The position numbers and the translations under genes are program-made. This document shows, piece by piece, positions 1 to 6,513 of a stretch of 32,030 nucleotides of DNA. Below the pieces are notes generated by a model. It was not told where the DNA came from. It worked only from the letters and a program-made list of their open reading frames with translations, and did no database searches. The stretch's first letter is position 1, and each line of letters opens with the position of its first letter. Source of the DNA: Moraxella caviae (GTDB taxonomy: Bacteria > Pseudomonadota > Gammaproteobacteria > Pseudomonadales > Moraxellaceae); contig NZ_MUXU01000006.1 of NCBI RefSeq assembly GCF_002014985.1, positions 1-32,030 on the forward strand, read 5' to 3'.

Positions 1-149
1 ACAAGGCGGATTTTGTGGTAAAAAAGGGCTGCTGAATTAGGGTGAATACCCAGTAAATCAGCTGCACTTCTAGCAGTAACTTCGAGTACAAAAAATTCAA
101 GTAGTCTTTTTTGAACTTTTTTACTTAGTTTACAATGGGTTATCTTCAT
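1..149 (-). CDS. IS1595-family transposase, N-terminal fragment cut by the window edge
   Basis: Reading begins at the ATG at 149-147 on the minus strand and stays open to the window edge, giving about 49 residues starting MKITHCKLSKKVQKRLLEFF. This is the N-terminal zinc-ribbon/helix-turn-helix part of ISXO2-like transposases. It is identical in protein to the start of the right-hand copy: the single nucleotide difference is a silent Leu codon change (CTA here, CTG on the right). The catalytic DDE region would lie outside the window. It is truncated only because the window ends, so nothing can be said about whether it is intact. Confidence 0.85.
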   Translation of the reverse strand, partial: MKITHCKLSKKVQKRLLEFFVLEVTARSAADLLGIHPNSAALFYHKIRL

Positions 150-188
150 AAAACTAGTATAACATGGTTGTTATTCTAGTACAGCCCC
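1..188 (-). mobile_element. IS1016-like (IS1595 family) insertion sequence, left copy, partial
   Basis: This is the 5' end of an insertion sequence that runs off the left edge. It is the reverse complement of 31597-31784, and I see one mismatch in 188 bases (position 102 against 31683). The outer end reads GGGGCTGTACTAGAATAACA on the minus strand, the GGGGCTGT-type terminus typical of IS1016/IS1595 elements. The element lies with its transposase start facing into the window. The other end and the target duplication are outside, so full length and insertion history cannot be judged. Confidence 0.9.
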
Positions 189-317
189 AAAACTTAAAAA
201 GTTTGCCGATGGATTTGCGTACTTGTAATAATCAAGCAAAACACGTCATCAAATTGTAAGATTATAAGGGTTTTTGGGGTATTAAGCAAGAAAATTTTGC
301 GCAGTGGCAAATGCACA

Positions 318-342
318 AAAACGGCTTATGAAAAGCCGTTTT
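318..342 (-). terminator. Rho-independent terminator after ilvA
   Basis: A 10-bp perfect stem (AAAACGGCTT / AAGCCGTTTT) with a 5-nt loop lies just past the ilvA stop on the minus strand. It is followed in that direction by a short T tract. It would end the antitoxin-fic-ilvA transcript. Confidence 0.75.
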
Positions 343-356
343 GCTTAAGATTGCCA

Positions 357-1895
357 TTATTTTAAAAACAGCTGATAGCCCACGTTATCTGTCATCGGTT
401 CGCATTCGTAGCCGATGTCGCTTAGGGCTTCTAGCACGGTGCGTGTGCTGGTTTTGGACGCCTGAATGCCGACCAAAATCCGTCCTTCTGCCGCGCCGTG
501 ATTGCGGTAGTGAAACAAGGTGATGTTAAAATCTTGTCCCAATTTTTCAAGGAAATTTAAGAGCGCGCCCGGGCGTTCTGGAAACATCACACGGAAAATT
601 TGCTCATCGCTGATGCCTGCGTGGCCGCCCACCATGTAGCGAATGTGCGTTTTGGCGAATTCATCGTCCGTCAAATCAAAGGCGGTGTAGCCGTCTTGGG
701 CAAGTTTGTCTTTGATGATGTGGCGCTCAGTTTGTCCATCTTTTAGGGCGATGCCCACAAAAATGCTGGCAGGCGTGTCCGTATTGGCGGCGCGGTAGTT
801 AAATTCGGTGATGTTGCGCCCTTGTAAACTGCGACAAAAATCCAAAAACGCACCGATTTTTTCTGGAATTTGCACCGCAAAAATTGCTTCTTTTTGCTCG
901 CCAATCTCGGTGCGCTCCGCCACATAACGCAGGCGGTCAAAGTTCATGTTCGCACCGCTTAGGATTGCCACGCAGTTTTTGCCGTGAATGCCGTGCGTTT
1001 TGATGAATTTTTTCATGCCAGCTAGGGCAAGCGCGCCAGATGGCTCAACGATGGAGCGCGTCTCTTCAAAGATGTCTTTAATGCCAGCGCAAATTTCATC
1101 ATTGGTGCAAGTTACCACATCAGGCTCAATCACTGTGCCTGAGCCGTCTGATTTCATCATTTTGGCGATTTCAAAAGGCAATGCGCCAATTTGGGCAACG
1201 GCTGTGCCATCAGCAAACAGCGATACTTGTGGCAAGGTTTTGCGCTCGTTCGTTTCAAGGGTGACTTTTAGGCAAGCTGCGCCTTCTGGCTCTACAGCAA
1301 TCACTTTGACATGGGGTGCAACTTCGCCCAAAAATGCCGCAATCCCTGCAATCAAGCCGCCGCCGCCCACTGCCGCAAAGACGTAATCCACATCACGCCA
1401 CTGCTGCATGATTTCAAGCGCAATCGTGCCTTGACCTGCGATGACCAGCTCGTCATCATAAGGGGCGATGTAGGTCAAGCCTTCTGTTTCGGCCTTTTTG
1501 ATGGCGTGGCGGTTGGCTTTATCAAAGCTGTCACCAAACAGCTCAACATTGCCGCCCAAGGCTCTGACCGCCTGCACCTTGATGTCTGGGGTGGTGGTGG
1601 GCATGACGATGACGTTTTTTAGCCCAAGTTTATTGGCAGAAAAAGCGACGCCTTGGGCGTGGTTGCCAGCAGATGCACAGATGATGCCGCGCGATTTTTG
1701 TTCGGCAGACAGCTGGCTGATTTTATTGTACGCGCCACGCAATTTAAAGCTGAACACAGGCTGCAAATCTTCACGCTTGATGCGGATTTGGTTGTCAAAG
1801 CGTGCCGACAGCTTTGGCGCTGCGGTGAGTGGCGTGGTGATGGCAACGTCATAGACGGTGGCTTGGAGAATGGAGCGGACGTATGGGGTGAGCAT
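357..1895 (-). CDS. ilvA: Threonine ammonia-lyase, biosynthetic (threonine deaminase)
   Basis: This cytosolic PLP enzyme converts threonine to 2-oxobutanoate and ammonia, the first committed step of isoleucine synthesis. The 512-residue product has the usual length of the biosynthetic form. The PLP lysine sits in SFKLRGAY (Lys51). SAGNHAQG and the glycine loop GGGGLIAG bind the cofactor phosphate, and EPSGALALAG and LSGANMNFDRL follow. Two ACT-like regulatory repeats occupy roughly residues 325-410 and 425-510, which in this family mediate isoleucine inhibition and valine activation. The start is supported by an AGGA ribosome site that overlaps the fic stop codon, only 7 bp upstream, so ilvA appears translationally coupled to fic. 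A terminator follows. No promoter of its own is evident; one could lie inside fic. Confidence 0.97.
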   Translation of the reverse strand: MLTPYVRSILQATVYDVAITTPLTAAPKLSARFDNQIRIKREDLQPVFSFKLRGAYNKISQLSAEQKSRGIICASAGNHAQGVAFSANKLGLKNVIVMPTTTPDIKVQAVRALGGNVELFGDSFDKANRHAIKKAETEGLTYIAPYDDELVIAGQGTIALEIMQQWRDVDYVFAAVGGGGLIAGIAAFLGEVAPHVKVIAVEPEGAACLKVTLETNERKTLPQVSLFADGTAVAQIGALPFEIAKMMKSDGSGTVIEPDVVTCTNDEICAGIKDIFEETRSIVEPSGALALAGMKKFIKTHGIHGKNCVAILSGANMNFDRLRYVAERTEIGEQKEAIFAVQIPEKIGAFLDFCRSLQGRNITEFNYRAANTDTPASIFVGIALKDGQTERHIIKDKLAQDGYTAFDLTDDEFAKTHIRYMVGGHAGISDEQIFRVMFPERPGALLNFLEKLGQDFNITLFHYRNHGAAEGRILVGIQASKTSTRTVLEALSDIGYECEPMTDNVGYQLFLK

Positions 1896-1902
1896 GGTTA
1901 TC

Positions 1903-2529
1903 CTACTTTATAATATGGTCAATAATTTCTTCAAAGCCGTGATAAGTGGCGCAATAATGACTTTCTTCGGCGGCAGCGTACCACTTTTCTTGGGATAAAT
2001 AGGTGGTCGTGTGTGCGTTTAGCGTGATTTGAAAGCCTGTGGTTTGTGTAATAATGAGCAAACTTTCTCGTTGAGTGCGTCCGTTACCATCAATAAAGGG
2101 GTGTATGGCGTTTAATTCACCAATGAATTTGGCGCTTAATTGAACAAAACGGCTTTTGGATAGGTTTTGATGCAGATTGTCGTTTAGGTGCTGGTATAAT
2201 TTATCAAGCTCTTTGGCGATAAATTCAGGACGACAAAAGGGTAAGCCGCGCCCAGTGCTGTAATCACGAAAACTCCCAGCCCACTCGTACAGCTCGCCAA
2301 ATAATTCTTTGTGCATGGCTTGCAAACCTTGCGCTGACAGCGTTTTGGCTTGCGCTGATAAGCCGTGATATAGTGCATGATTGACAAATAAGGCTTCGGC
2401 TCTATCAAGTGCGCTTTGGTCGGTGATGCCAAGTTTGTTAATCAATGCACTTTTGCCCACTTCGCCATAAAAATAGCGCTGGGCAATCATTTCGTCAGAA
2501 TGCGCTGAACCGAATTTTATATCGTTCAT
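1903..2529 (-). CDS. fic: Fic-domain protein (probable AMP-transferase, toxin-like)
   Basis: This 208-residue Fic/DOC-family protein carries an intact active-site motif HPFIDGNGRTQR, matching HPFx(D/E)GNGRxxR. The His is the catalytic base, the Asp binds metal, and the Arg contacts nucleotide phosphates. Such enzymes usually transfer AMP from ATP to a hydroxyl group on a target protein. The N-terminal half contains the LYEWAGSFRDY segment that precedes the Fic core in cell-filamentation type proteins. No (S/T)xxxE(G/N) inhibitory helix is obvious inside the protein, which fits class I Fic enzymes held in check by a separate small antitoxin. The ATG overlaps the stop of that upstream gene by 4 bp (ATGA), and ilvA follows after 7 bp. 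The target is unknown; gyrase/topo IV modification is known for some relatives, but cannot be inferred here. Confidence 0.93.
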   Translation of the reverse strand: MNDIKFGSAHSDEMIAQRYFYGEVGKSALINKLGITDQSALDRAEALFVNHALYHGLSAQAKTLSAQGLQAMHKELFGELYEWAGSFRDYSTGRGLPFCRPEFIAKELDKLYQHLNDNLHQNLSKSRFVQLSAKFIGELNAIHPFIDGNGRTQRESLLIITQTTGFQITLNAHTTTYLSQEKWYAAAEESHYCATYHGFEEIIDHIIK

Positions 2530-2717
2530 GCGTTCAAATGCTTTTTGACGGCTTGCACAAAGTCTGCCTTGGACAGATGAAGGGTGTTGTCCATAAGTTG
2601 CTTATCCGCTGACGTTAAAATAATGCCTTCAATCGCATTGTTAAGCTGCGTATATTGATGGCGAAATTTCGCATTATCTGATGGCAAAGACTTGCCAGCT
2701 TTGGTATGAGCAATCAT
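2526..2717 (-). CDS. VbhA-like antitoxin of the Fic protein
   Basis: A 63-residue protein is encoded directly upstream of fic with a 4-bp ATGA overlap. I place the start at the ATG at 2717-2715 because AAAGGAG lies 5 nt upstream; the longer reading from 2759 has no comparable site. The sequence resembles VbhA antitoxins: a helix ending in NNAIEG (Glu30-Gly31), then a hydrophilic helical segment ending FVQAVKKHL. In class I Fic pairs, the antitoxin Glu blocks ATP binding in the enzyme. The consensus is (S/T)xxxE(G/N); here Asn26 stands at the Ser/Thr position. Identification rests on context and motif shape, so it is good but not proven. It probably forms a complex with Fic in the cytosol. Confidence 0.8.
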   Translation of the reverse strand: MIAHTKAGKSLPSDNAKFRHQYTQLNNAIEGIILTSADKQLMDNTLHLSKADFVQAVKKHLNA

Positions 2718-2739
2718 AACAACTCCTTTGATGGTGGGC

Positions 2740-2761
2740 GTTTGCCTAAATATAGACAAAC
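2740..2761 (-). promoter_or_regulatory. Imperfect palindrome over a possible -10 box of the antitoxin-fic-ilvA operon
   Basis: GTTTG (2740-2744) and CAAAC (2757-2761) frame an inner CT/AG pair around an AT-rich centre that reads TATATT on the minus strand (2754-2749), a plausible -10. It lies 23 bp upstream of the antitoxin ATG. Arm spacing and position would suit an operator. No convincing -35 is seen. Confidence 0.35.
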
Positions 2762-2819
2762 ACCTTTATGATGGCTTTGTATTGGTTAAGTCTGATGAAG
2801 TGTCATATTTCGCACTCAA

Positions 2820-3569
2820 TCACGCATCCAGCTGCGCCATCACATCATCGCTAAAATTAACGTTGGTGTAGACTTCTTGCACATCGTCCAAGTCTTCTAG
2901 CATATCAATCATTTTTAGCACTTTTTGTGCGTCATCAATGTTGTCAATGTCAGCAGTCGTGCTTGGCGACATGGTTACTTCAGCGTTGTCTGCTTTAAGT
3001 CCTGCGTTTGCCAAAGCGTCCACCACTGCGCCAAATTCGTTTGGCTCGGTGATGACAAGCAGGCTTTCGCCATCGTTTTCAATGTCGGTTGCGCCAGCTT
3101 CTAAGGCGATTTCCATCACCGTGTCTTCTAGCGAAATGTCATTAAACACAATCTCGCCACGCTTAGAGAATAAATACGCCACCGAACCTGACGTGCCTAG
3201 GTTGCCGCCATGCTTAGAAAAGGCGTGGCGCACTTCGCCTACGGTGCGGTTTACGTTGTCAGTCATGGTCTCAACGATAACTGCCACGCCGCCCACGCCA
3301 TAGCCTTCGTAGGTGATTTCTTGGACGTTGTCGCCTTCACCGCCGCCTTGACCGCGCTCAATGGCACGCTTGATGACGTCTTTGGTCATGTTGGCGGCGT
3401 TGGCTTTTTCTAGCACCGCACGCAGGCGTGGGTTGTTGGCAGGGTCTGGATCGCCGCCTTTACTGGCGCTGACGATTTCACGGATAATTTTGGTAAAAAT
3501 CTTGCCTTTTGCGGCGTCTTGTTTTGCTTTGCGATGTTTAATATTCGCCCATTTACTATGACCTGCCAT
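2820..3569 (-). CDS. yebC: YebC/PmpR family regulator (TACO1-like translation factor)
   Basis: A 249-residue cytosolic protein of standard family length begins with the signature [20 protein letters not shown]. It contains [17 protein letters not shown] and the acidic stretch [17 protein letters not shown] near the C terminus. YebC proteins were described as DNA-binding regulators; later work on bacterial and mitochondrial homologues links them to relief of ribosome stalling at proline-rich stretches. Which role applies here is not visible. The start is supported by AGGTG ahead of the ATG. The antitoxin-fic pair begins 102 bp downstream on the same strand, and no strong terminator separates them. 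Confidence 0.96.
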   Translation of the reverse strand: MAGHSKWANIKHRKAKQDAAKGKIFTKIIREIVSASKGGDPDPANNPRLRAVLEKANAANMTKDVIKRAIERGQGGGEGDNVQEITYEGYGVGGVAVIVETMTDNVNRTVGEVRHAFSKHGGNLGTSGSVAYLFSKRGEIVFNDISLEDTVMEIALEAGATDIENDGESLLVITEPNEFGAVVDALANAGLKADNAEVTMSPSTTADIDNIDDAQKVLKMIDMLEDLDDVQEVYTNVNFSDDVMAQLDA

Positions 3570-3978
3570 AATACACCTGTGTTATTTGTCAATCCAAAGC
3601 CTTGAAACTCTCAGCAAGCCCAAGCCAAACTTACCTTTTATAACGTTTGCGCTTATTTTAGGCTTCAATGAATTTACTTGACTGTGATTGAAAAGAAAAA
3701 TTGAAAGAAAAAATTTCGCCTATTTTAGCAAATTTTCGCTGATTTGGTAAGTGGCTTGTGTGCAATTTACACGATGAAGGCGCAAAGGTGCGCATTTTTT
3801 AAAAAAGTTTAATGAAAAACTTTGTGAAATCTGCCTTGAAAATTGGGTAAATTTTAACATTTGGTAAAAATATCTTGACAAGTGATAACTTATTTTTTGG
3901 TTGAACAAAACTTTATTTTATGCTAATTTATCTCATGCTTACTTTTCCTTTCTTTGGCAACCAATAAGGATGTGATTT
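3570..3978. other. AT-rich divergent spacer between yebC and the dioxygenase gene
   Basis: This 409-bp spacer separates divergent genes and must hold both promoters. For yebC, a TATAAA box reads on the minus strand at 3642-3637, with no good -35. Positions 3660-3860 are poly-A/T-rich without a supported gene; the 62-codon minus-strand reading there resembles no known protein. The plus-strand promoter candidate is listed separately. Confidence 0.5.
3901..3929 (+). promoter_or_regulatory. Candidate sigma-70 promoter for the dioxygenase operon
   Basis: TTGAAC (3901-3906) is followed after 17 bp by TAATTT (3924-3929). The dioxygenase ATG is 50 bp downstream, with AAGGA in the leader. A TTGACA at 3875-3880 also occurs, but it lacks a matching -10 at normal spacing. 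Confidence 0.5.
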
Positions 3979-4668
3979 ATGCCAACTTCTACCCAGTTTT
4001 CCACCCAATCTTCCACTCAAACCACCGCTCAAGGCAGACTGTTTTTGCACGCAGGTGCTTTGGCAGATGGCGCAGTAGACAGCATTCAGGCGGATTTTGA
4101 CAAACTTAAGCCCAGTGCTTATAAAGACGGTGCGTTTCGTTATCGCAAATATTCTAAGGTGCGCCTAGATGATGGTGCGGTCAGTCTTTTGCCGAGCGAA
4201 GCCTTCGTGCAGACGGGCGATATTAACCGCTTTCAAGGCGATGTGGCGCGCACTTATGATGATTTAAGTGGTGAGCTTTTAAATTCGCAAGGCTTTCAAA
4301 GTATTTGTGCAGAATTTGCCACCGTGTGTAAATTGCCAGCGCAAAGCACCATGGAAGTGCACCAAATGCGTATCATTGCGCAGGCAGGCACAGACAGCGT
4401 GGAAGCTGCGCCAGAAGGCATTCATCAAGACGGCTTTGATTTTGTGGGGGTGTTCACCATCGCGCGCCATAATCACACGGGCGGTGAGCTTTTGGTGTGG
4501 CGCAGTCAGCATGACGACAGTCCGCTGACTCGCCTAAATCTTATCGCAGGTGAGTTTTGTATCGTTAATGATAAAAGTCTGTGGCACAGCGCAAGTAGCC
4601 TGTCGGCTATCAATGGCGATGACGTGGGTTATTGGGATTTATTTGTGCTGACGGCAAGCAGCAGCTAA
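3979..4668 (+). CDS. 2-oxoglutarate/Fe(II)-dependent dioxygenase (2OG-Fe dioxygenase family, amino-acid hydroxylase type)
   Basis: This 229-residue protein resembles the 2OG-Fe dioxygenase family that includes the L-isoleucine 4-dioxygenase of Bacillus thuringiensis and related free-amino-acid hydroxylases. The iron triad is visible as His149 and Asp151 (EGIHQDGFDF) and His203 (SLWHSAS). GGELLVWR lies between them, as in the family. The first 18 residues are a Ser/Thr/Gln-rich tail without signal-peptide character, so the protein is probably cytosolic. No Arg or Lys occurs after His203 (GYWDLFVLTASSS), whereas many family members have an Arg in a GxRD-like segment that would grip 2-oxoglutarate. 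The gene is followed after 64 bp by a PLP enzyme gene with no terminator between, suggesting one operon and a shared amino-acid substrate. The substrate is unknown. Confidence 0.87.
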   Translation: MPTSTQFSTQSSTQTTAQGRLFLHAGALADGAVDSIQADFDKLKPSAYKDGAFRYRKYSKVRLDDGAVSLLPSEAFVQTGDINRFQGDVARTYDDLSGELLNSQGFQSICAEFATVCKLPAQSTMEVHQMRIIAQAGTDSVEAAPEGIHQDGFDFVGVFTIARHNHTGGELLVWRSQHDDSPLTRLNLIAGEFCIVNDKSLWHSASSLSAINGDDVGYWDLFVLTASSS

Positions 4669-4671
4669 ATC

Positions 4672-4704
4672 AAAACCAAGCTAAACCTAAGCCAAAACTA
4701 AGCC
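4672..4704 (+). repeat. Tandem array, 3 x 11 bp
   Basis: Units AAAACCAAGCT, AAACCTAAGCC and AAAACTAAGCC follow each other directly, starting 3 bp after the dioxygenase stop codon. It is one of several short degenerate arrays in this window's spacers. Confidence 0.75.
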
Positions 4705-4732
4705 AAGTTTGAACAAATAAAGGTGCGACATA

Positions 4733-6049
4733 ATGAATGCAAATCAGCACAAGGACGCTTTGGCGGATAAATTCGCCGAGCAATTAGCACAGCTGCGTGG
4801 ACAGTTTGCGGCGCTGAGCCATGCCGATGATAAGGGAAATTTGCCCATTTATTTTGATGGGCCGGGCGGCTCGCAAGTGCCAAAATGCGTGATTGATGCC
4901 GTGAGTGGCTATTTGGCGTGTGGCAATAGCAACATGGGCGGGCATAATGACGCAGGCGTGCGCACCATGGCGATAAATGCCAGCGCAAGACAGCAGGCAG
5001 GCGTGTGGCTTGGGGCAGCGGACAGCCACCAAATCATCTTTGGGCAAAATTCCACCAGTCTGATGTTTATGCTGGCACGCACGCTGGCGAACACTTGGCA
5101 GGCGGGCGATAACATTGTGCTAAGCTCGCTGGATCATTATTCGCACGTTTCATCTTGGCAGACGGCGGCGCAGGATAAGGGCGTGCAGGTGCGCATGATG
5201 CCGATGAATGACGCAGGTGATGATTTGGATTATGATGCTTGCGCCCAGCTGATTGACGAGCGCACACGGCTGGTGGCGGTGTCTTTGGCGTCTAATGTGA
5301 TTGGTGCGATGGTTGATGTCGCACCAATCATCAAGGCTGCCAAGGCGGTGGGCGCAAAAGTGAGCCTTGATGCAGTACACGCTTGTGTGCATACCGATGT
5401 GAATGCGGCGGCATTGGGCGCAGATTTTGTGTTTGCTTCGGCTTATAAAATTGGCGGGCCGCATTTGGGTGTGCTGTGCGCTGATGGGCAGATTTTGGCA
5501 AGCCTTACGCCTTATAAAGTAGAGCCTGCGACCAACATCACGCCGATGGCATACGAGCAAGGCACGCAATCTTTTGAAGCGCAGGCAGGCTTTGTGGCGA
5601 TGATGAGTTATTGGGCAAATTTGGCGAACGTTTGCCAGCAAACACACACGCCAGCAAATGCACTGACCGCTGATAACAAATCGGCAGCGTATCAAGCGGT
5701 GATGGCGTATGAAGCACGTCAAAGCGAGTATATTTTGGCAAAGTTTCGCGCACGTCCATTTTTGCAGCTGTACGGCAAGCAAAGCGCACAAGGGCGCACG
5801 CCAACGTTTGCTTTTAATGTCGTAAAACAAGGCGTGGTGCAAGATGGTACGGCTTTAAGCCAATTTTTGGGCGAGTATAATGTGGCACTGGGTTATGGTA
5901 ATTTTTATGCCAAAGCATTAGCTGAAAAACTTAGCCCCACCGCCCAAGTGCTAAGAATGGGCTGCTTGCATTATACGACTTTTGCGGAGATTGATGCGTT
6001 GTTTGAGTTGGTAGACGCAGGCGTGCGGCAGATTTATGGTTTGGATTAA
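4733..6049 (+). CDS. Cysteine desulfurase-like class V aminotransferase-fold PLP enzyme
   Basis: This 438-residue fold-type I PLP protein belongs to the cysteine-desulfurase-like branch. It opens with YFDGPGGSQVP, has the cofactor-binding LDHYSHVSSW (in place of the desulfurase H-x-N motif) and VSLDAVHACVH, and carries the Schiff-base lysine in ASAYKIGGPH (Lys239). I see no catalytic-Cys loop of the IscS/SufS kind near residues 320-380, so sulfur transfer to scaffold proteins is unlikely. The known family spans desulfurases, selenocysteine lyases, epimerases and beta-lyases, and this branch is poorly characterised. The ribosome site AAAGGTG precedes the ATG. Its pairing with a 2OG dioxygenase suggests that it processes the same amino acid before or after hydroxylation; that is inference. 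A hairpin with a T tract follows the gene. Confidence 0.88.
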   Translation: MNANQHKDALADKFAEQLAQLRGQFAALSHADDKGNLPIYFDGPGGSQVPKCVIDAVSGYLACGNSNMGGHNDAGVRTMAINASARQQAGVWLGAADSHQIIFGQNSTSLMFMLARTLANTWQAGDNIVLSSLDHYSHVSSWQTAAQDKGVQVRMMPMNDAGDDLDYDACAQLIDERTRLVAVSLASNVIGAMVDVAPIIKAAKAVGAKVSLDAVHACVHTDVNAAALGADFVFASAYKIGGPHLGVLCADGQILASLTPYKVEPATNITPMAYEQGTQSFEAQAGFVAMMSYWANLANVCQQTHTPANALTADNKSAAYQAVMAYEARQSEYILAKFRARPFLQLYGKQSAQGRTPTFAFNVVKQGVVQDGTALSQFLGEYNVALGYGNFYAKALAEKLSPTAQVLRMGCLHYTTFAEIDALFELVDAGVRQIYGLD

Positions 6050-6128
6050 ATAGGATTGATTAAAAACCTTTCGCGATTTAAAAAGCTTTGTGGTAAAAAC
6101 CCGTCCGCAATCTAAAAATCTTCCTAAC

Positions 6129-6170
6129 AAAAACCGTTCGTGGTGAGCTTGTCGAACCATGACGGTTTTT
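6129..6170 (+). terminator. Hairpin with T tract, formed by a palindromic repeat
   Basis: AAAAACCGT with an imperfect continuation pairs with its complement ending ACGGTTTTT, followed by CTTTCT. The upper stem is the GTTCG / CGAAC repeat core. It lies 80 bp past the PLP-enzyme stop and could end that operon. Confidence 0.5.
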
Positions 6171-6358
6171 CTTTCTAATCCTGCACTACGCCCAGCCTTT
6201 CACGCAGTTCGACCCTTCGACAAGCTCAGGGCGAACGGAAAAACAAAACCATGGATGGTTTTCGGGTTTAAACCTTTACCAAATCCAGACCTCCGCCACG
6301 TTCGACCCTTCGACAAGCTCAGGGCGAACGTAAATTTAAAAACCATGACGGCTTTTAA
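6134..6358. repeat. Three-unit ~93-bp repeat cluster containing GTTCGA...CGAACG palindromes
   Basis: Two identical 31-bp palindromic elements lie at 6207-6237 and 6300-6330 (core TTCGACAAGCTCAGGGCGAA). A variant core sits at 6134-6165. The words AACCATGACGG, AACCATGGATGG and AACCATGACGG recur at 6155, 6247 and 6341, so the larger unit is 92-94 bp. These resemble the dispersed REP-like GTTCGACAAGCTCA elements seen in many bacterial genomes. In-frame reading yields the FDKLRAN and VRQAHHER strings often seen in spurious database proteins, so I call no gene here. Confidence 0.85.
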
Positions 6359-6422
6359 ATTCAGACCTTTTTGTAACATTTTTGCAAATATGTATCACAA
6401 ATCGCACTTTGGCATAAAATTT

Positions 6423-6431
6423 TGGTACAAT
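6423..6431 (+). promoter_or_regulatory. Extended -10 promoter candidate for the potassium channel gene
   Basis: TGGTACAAT combines a TG extension with a TACAAT box, 82 bp upstream of the channel ATG. No good -35 lies at 16-18 bp. The rest of the spacer between the repeats and the gene shows nothing else I can name. Confidence 0.45.
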
Positions 6432-6513
6432 ACGCCAAAAACAAAAAATACGCTAAAATAAAAACGCCAAACCAAGCGCATTTTGCCGACAATCGTTCAG
6501 ATAAGCAATCACC

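Noticed and set aside
3720..3908. 62-codon minus-strand frame as a gene
   Set aside because: AT-rich spacer reading with Phe/Ser/Lys-biased composition and no ribosome site; it overlaps the region needed for the dioxygenase promoter.
5150..5842. 230-codon minus-strand frame inside the PLP enzyme gene
   Set aside because: Cys/His/Arg-rich composition typical of an antisense shadow; the plus-strand frame has clear PLP-enzyme motifs.
4733..6049. True IscS/SufS cysteine desulfurase for Fe-S cluster assembly
   Set aside because: No catalytic-Cys loop is visible and no isc or suf genes are nearby.
6159..6461. 100-codon plus-strand frame (and a minus-strand frame at 5951-6160) as genes
   Set aside because: They are translations of the palindromic repeats (FDKLRAN, VRQAHHER strings) and show no protein-like features or ribosome sites.
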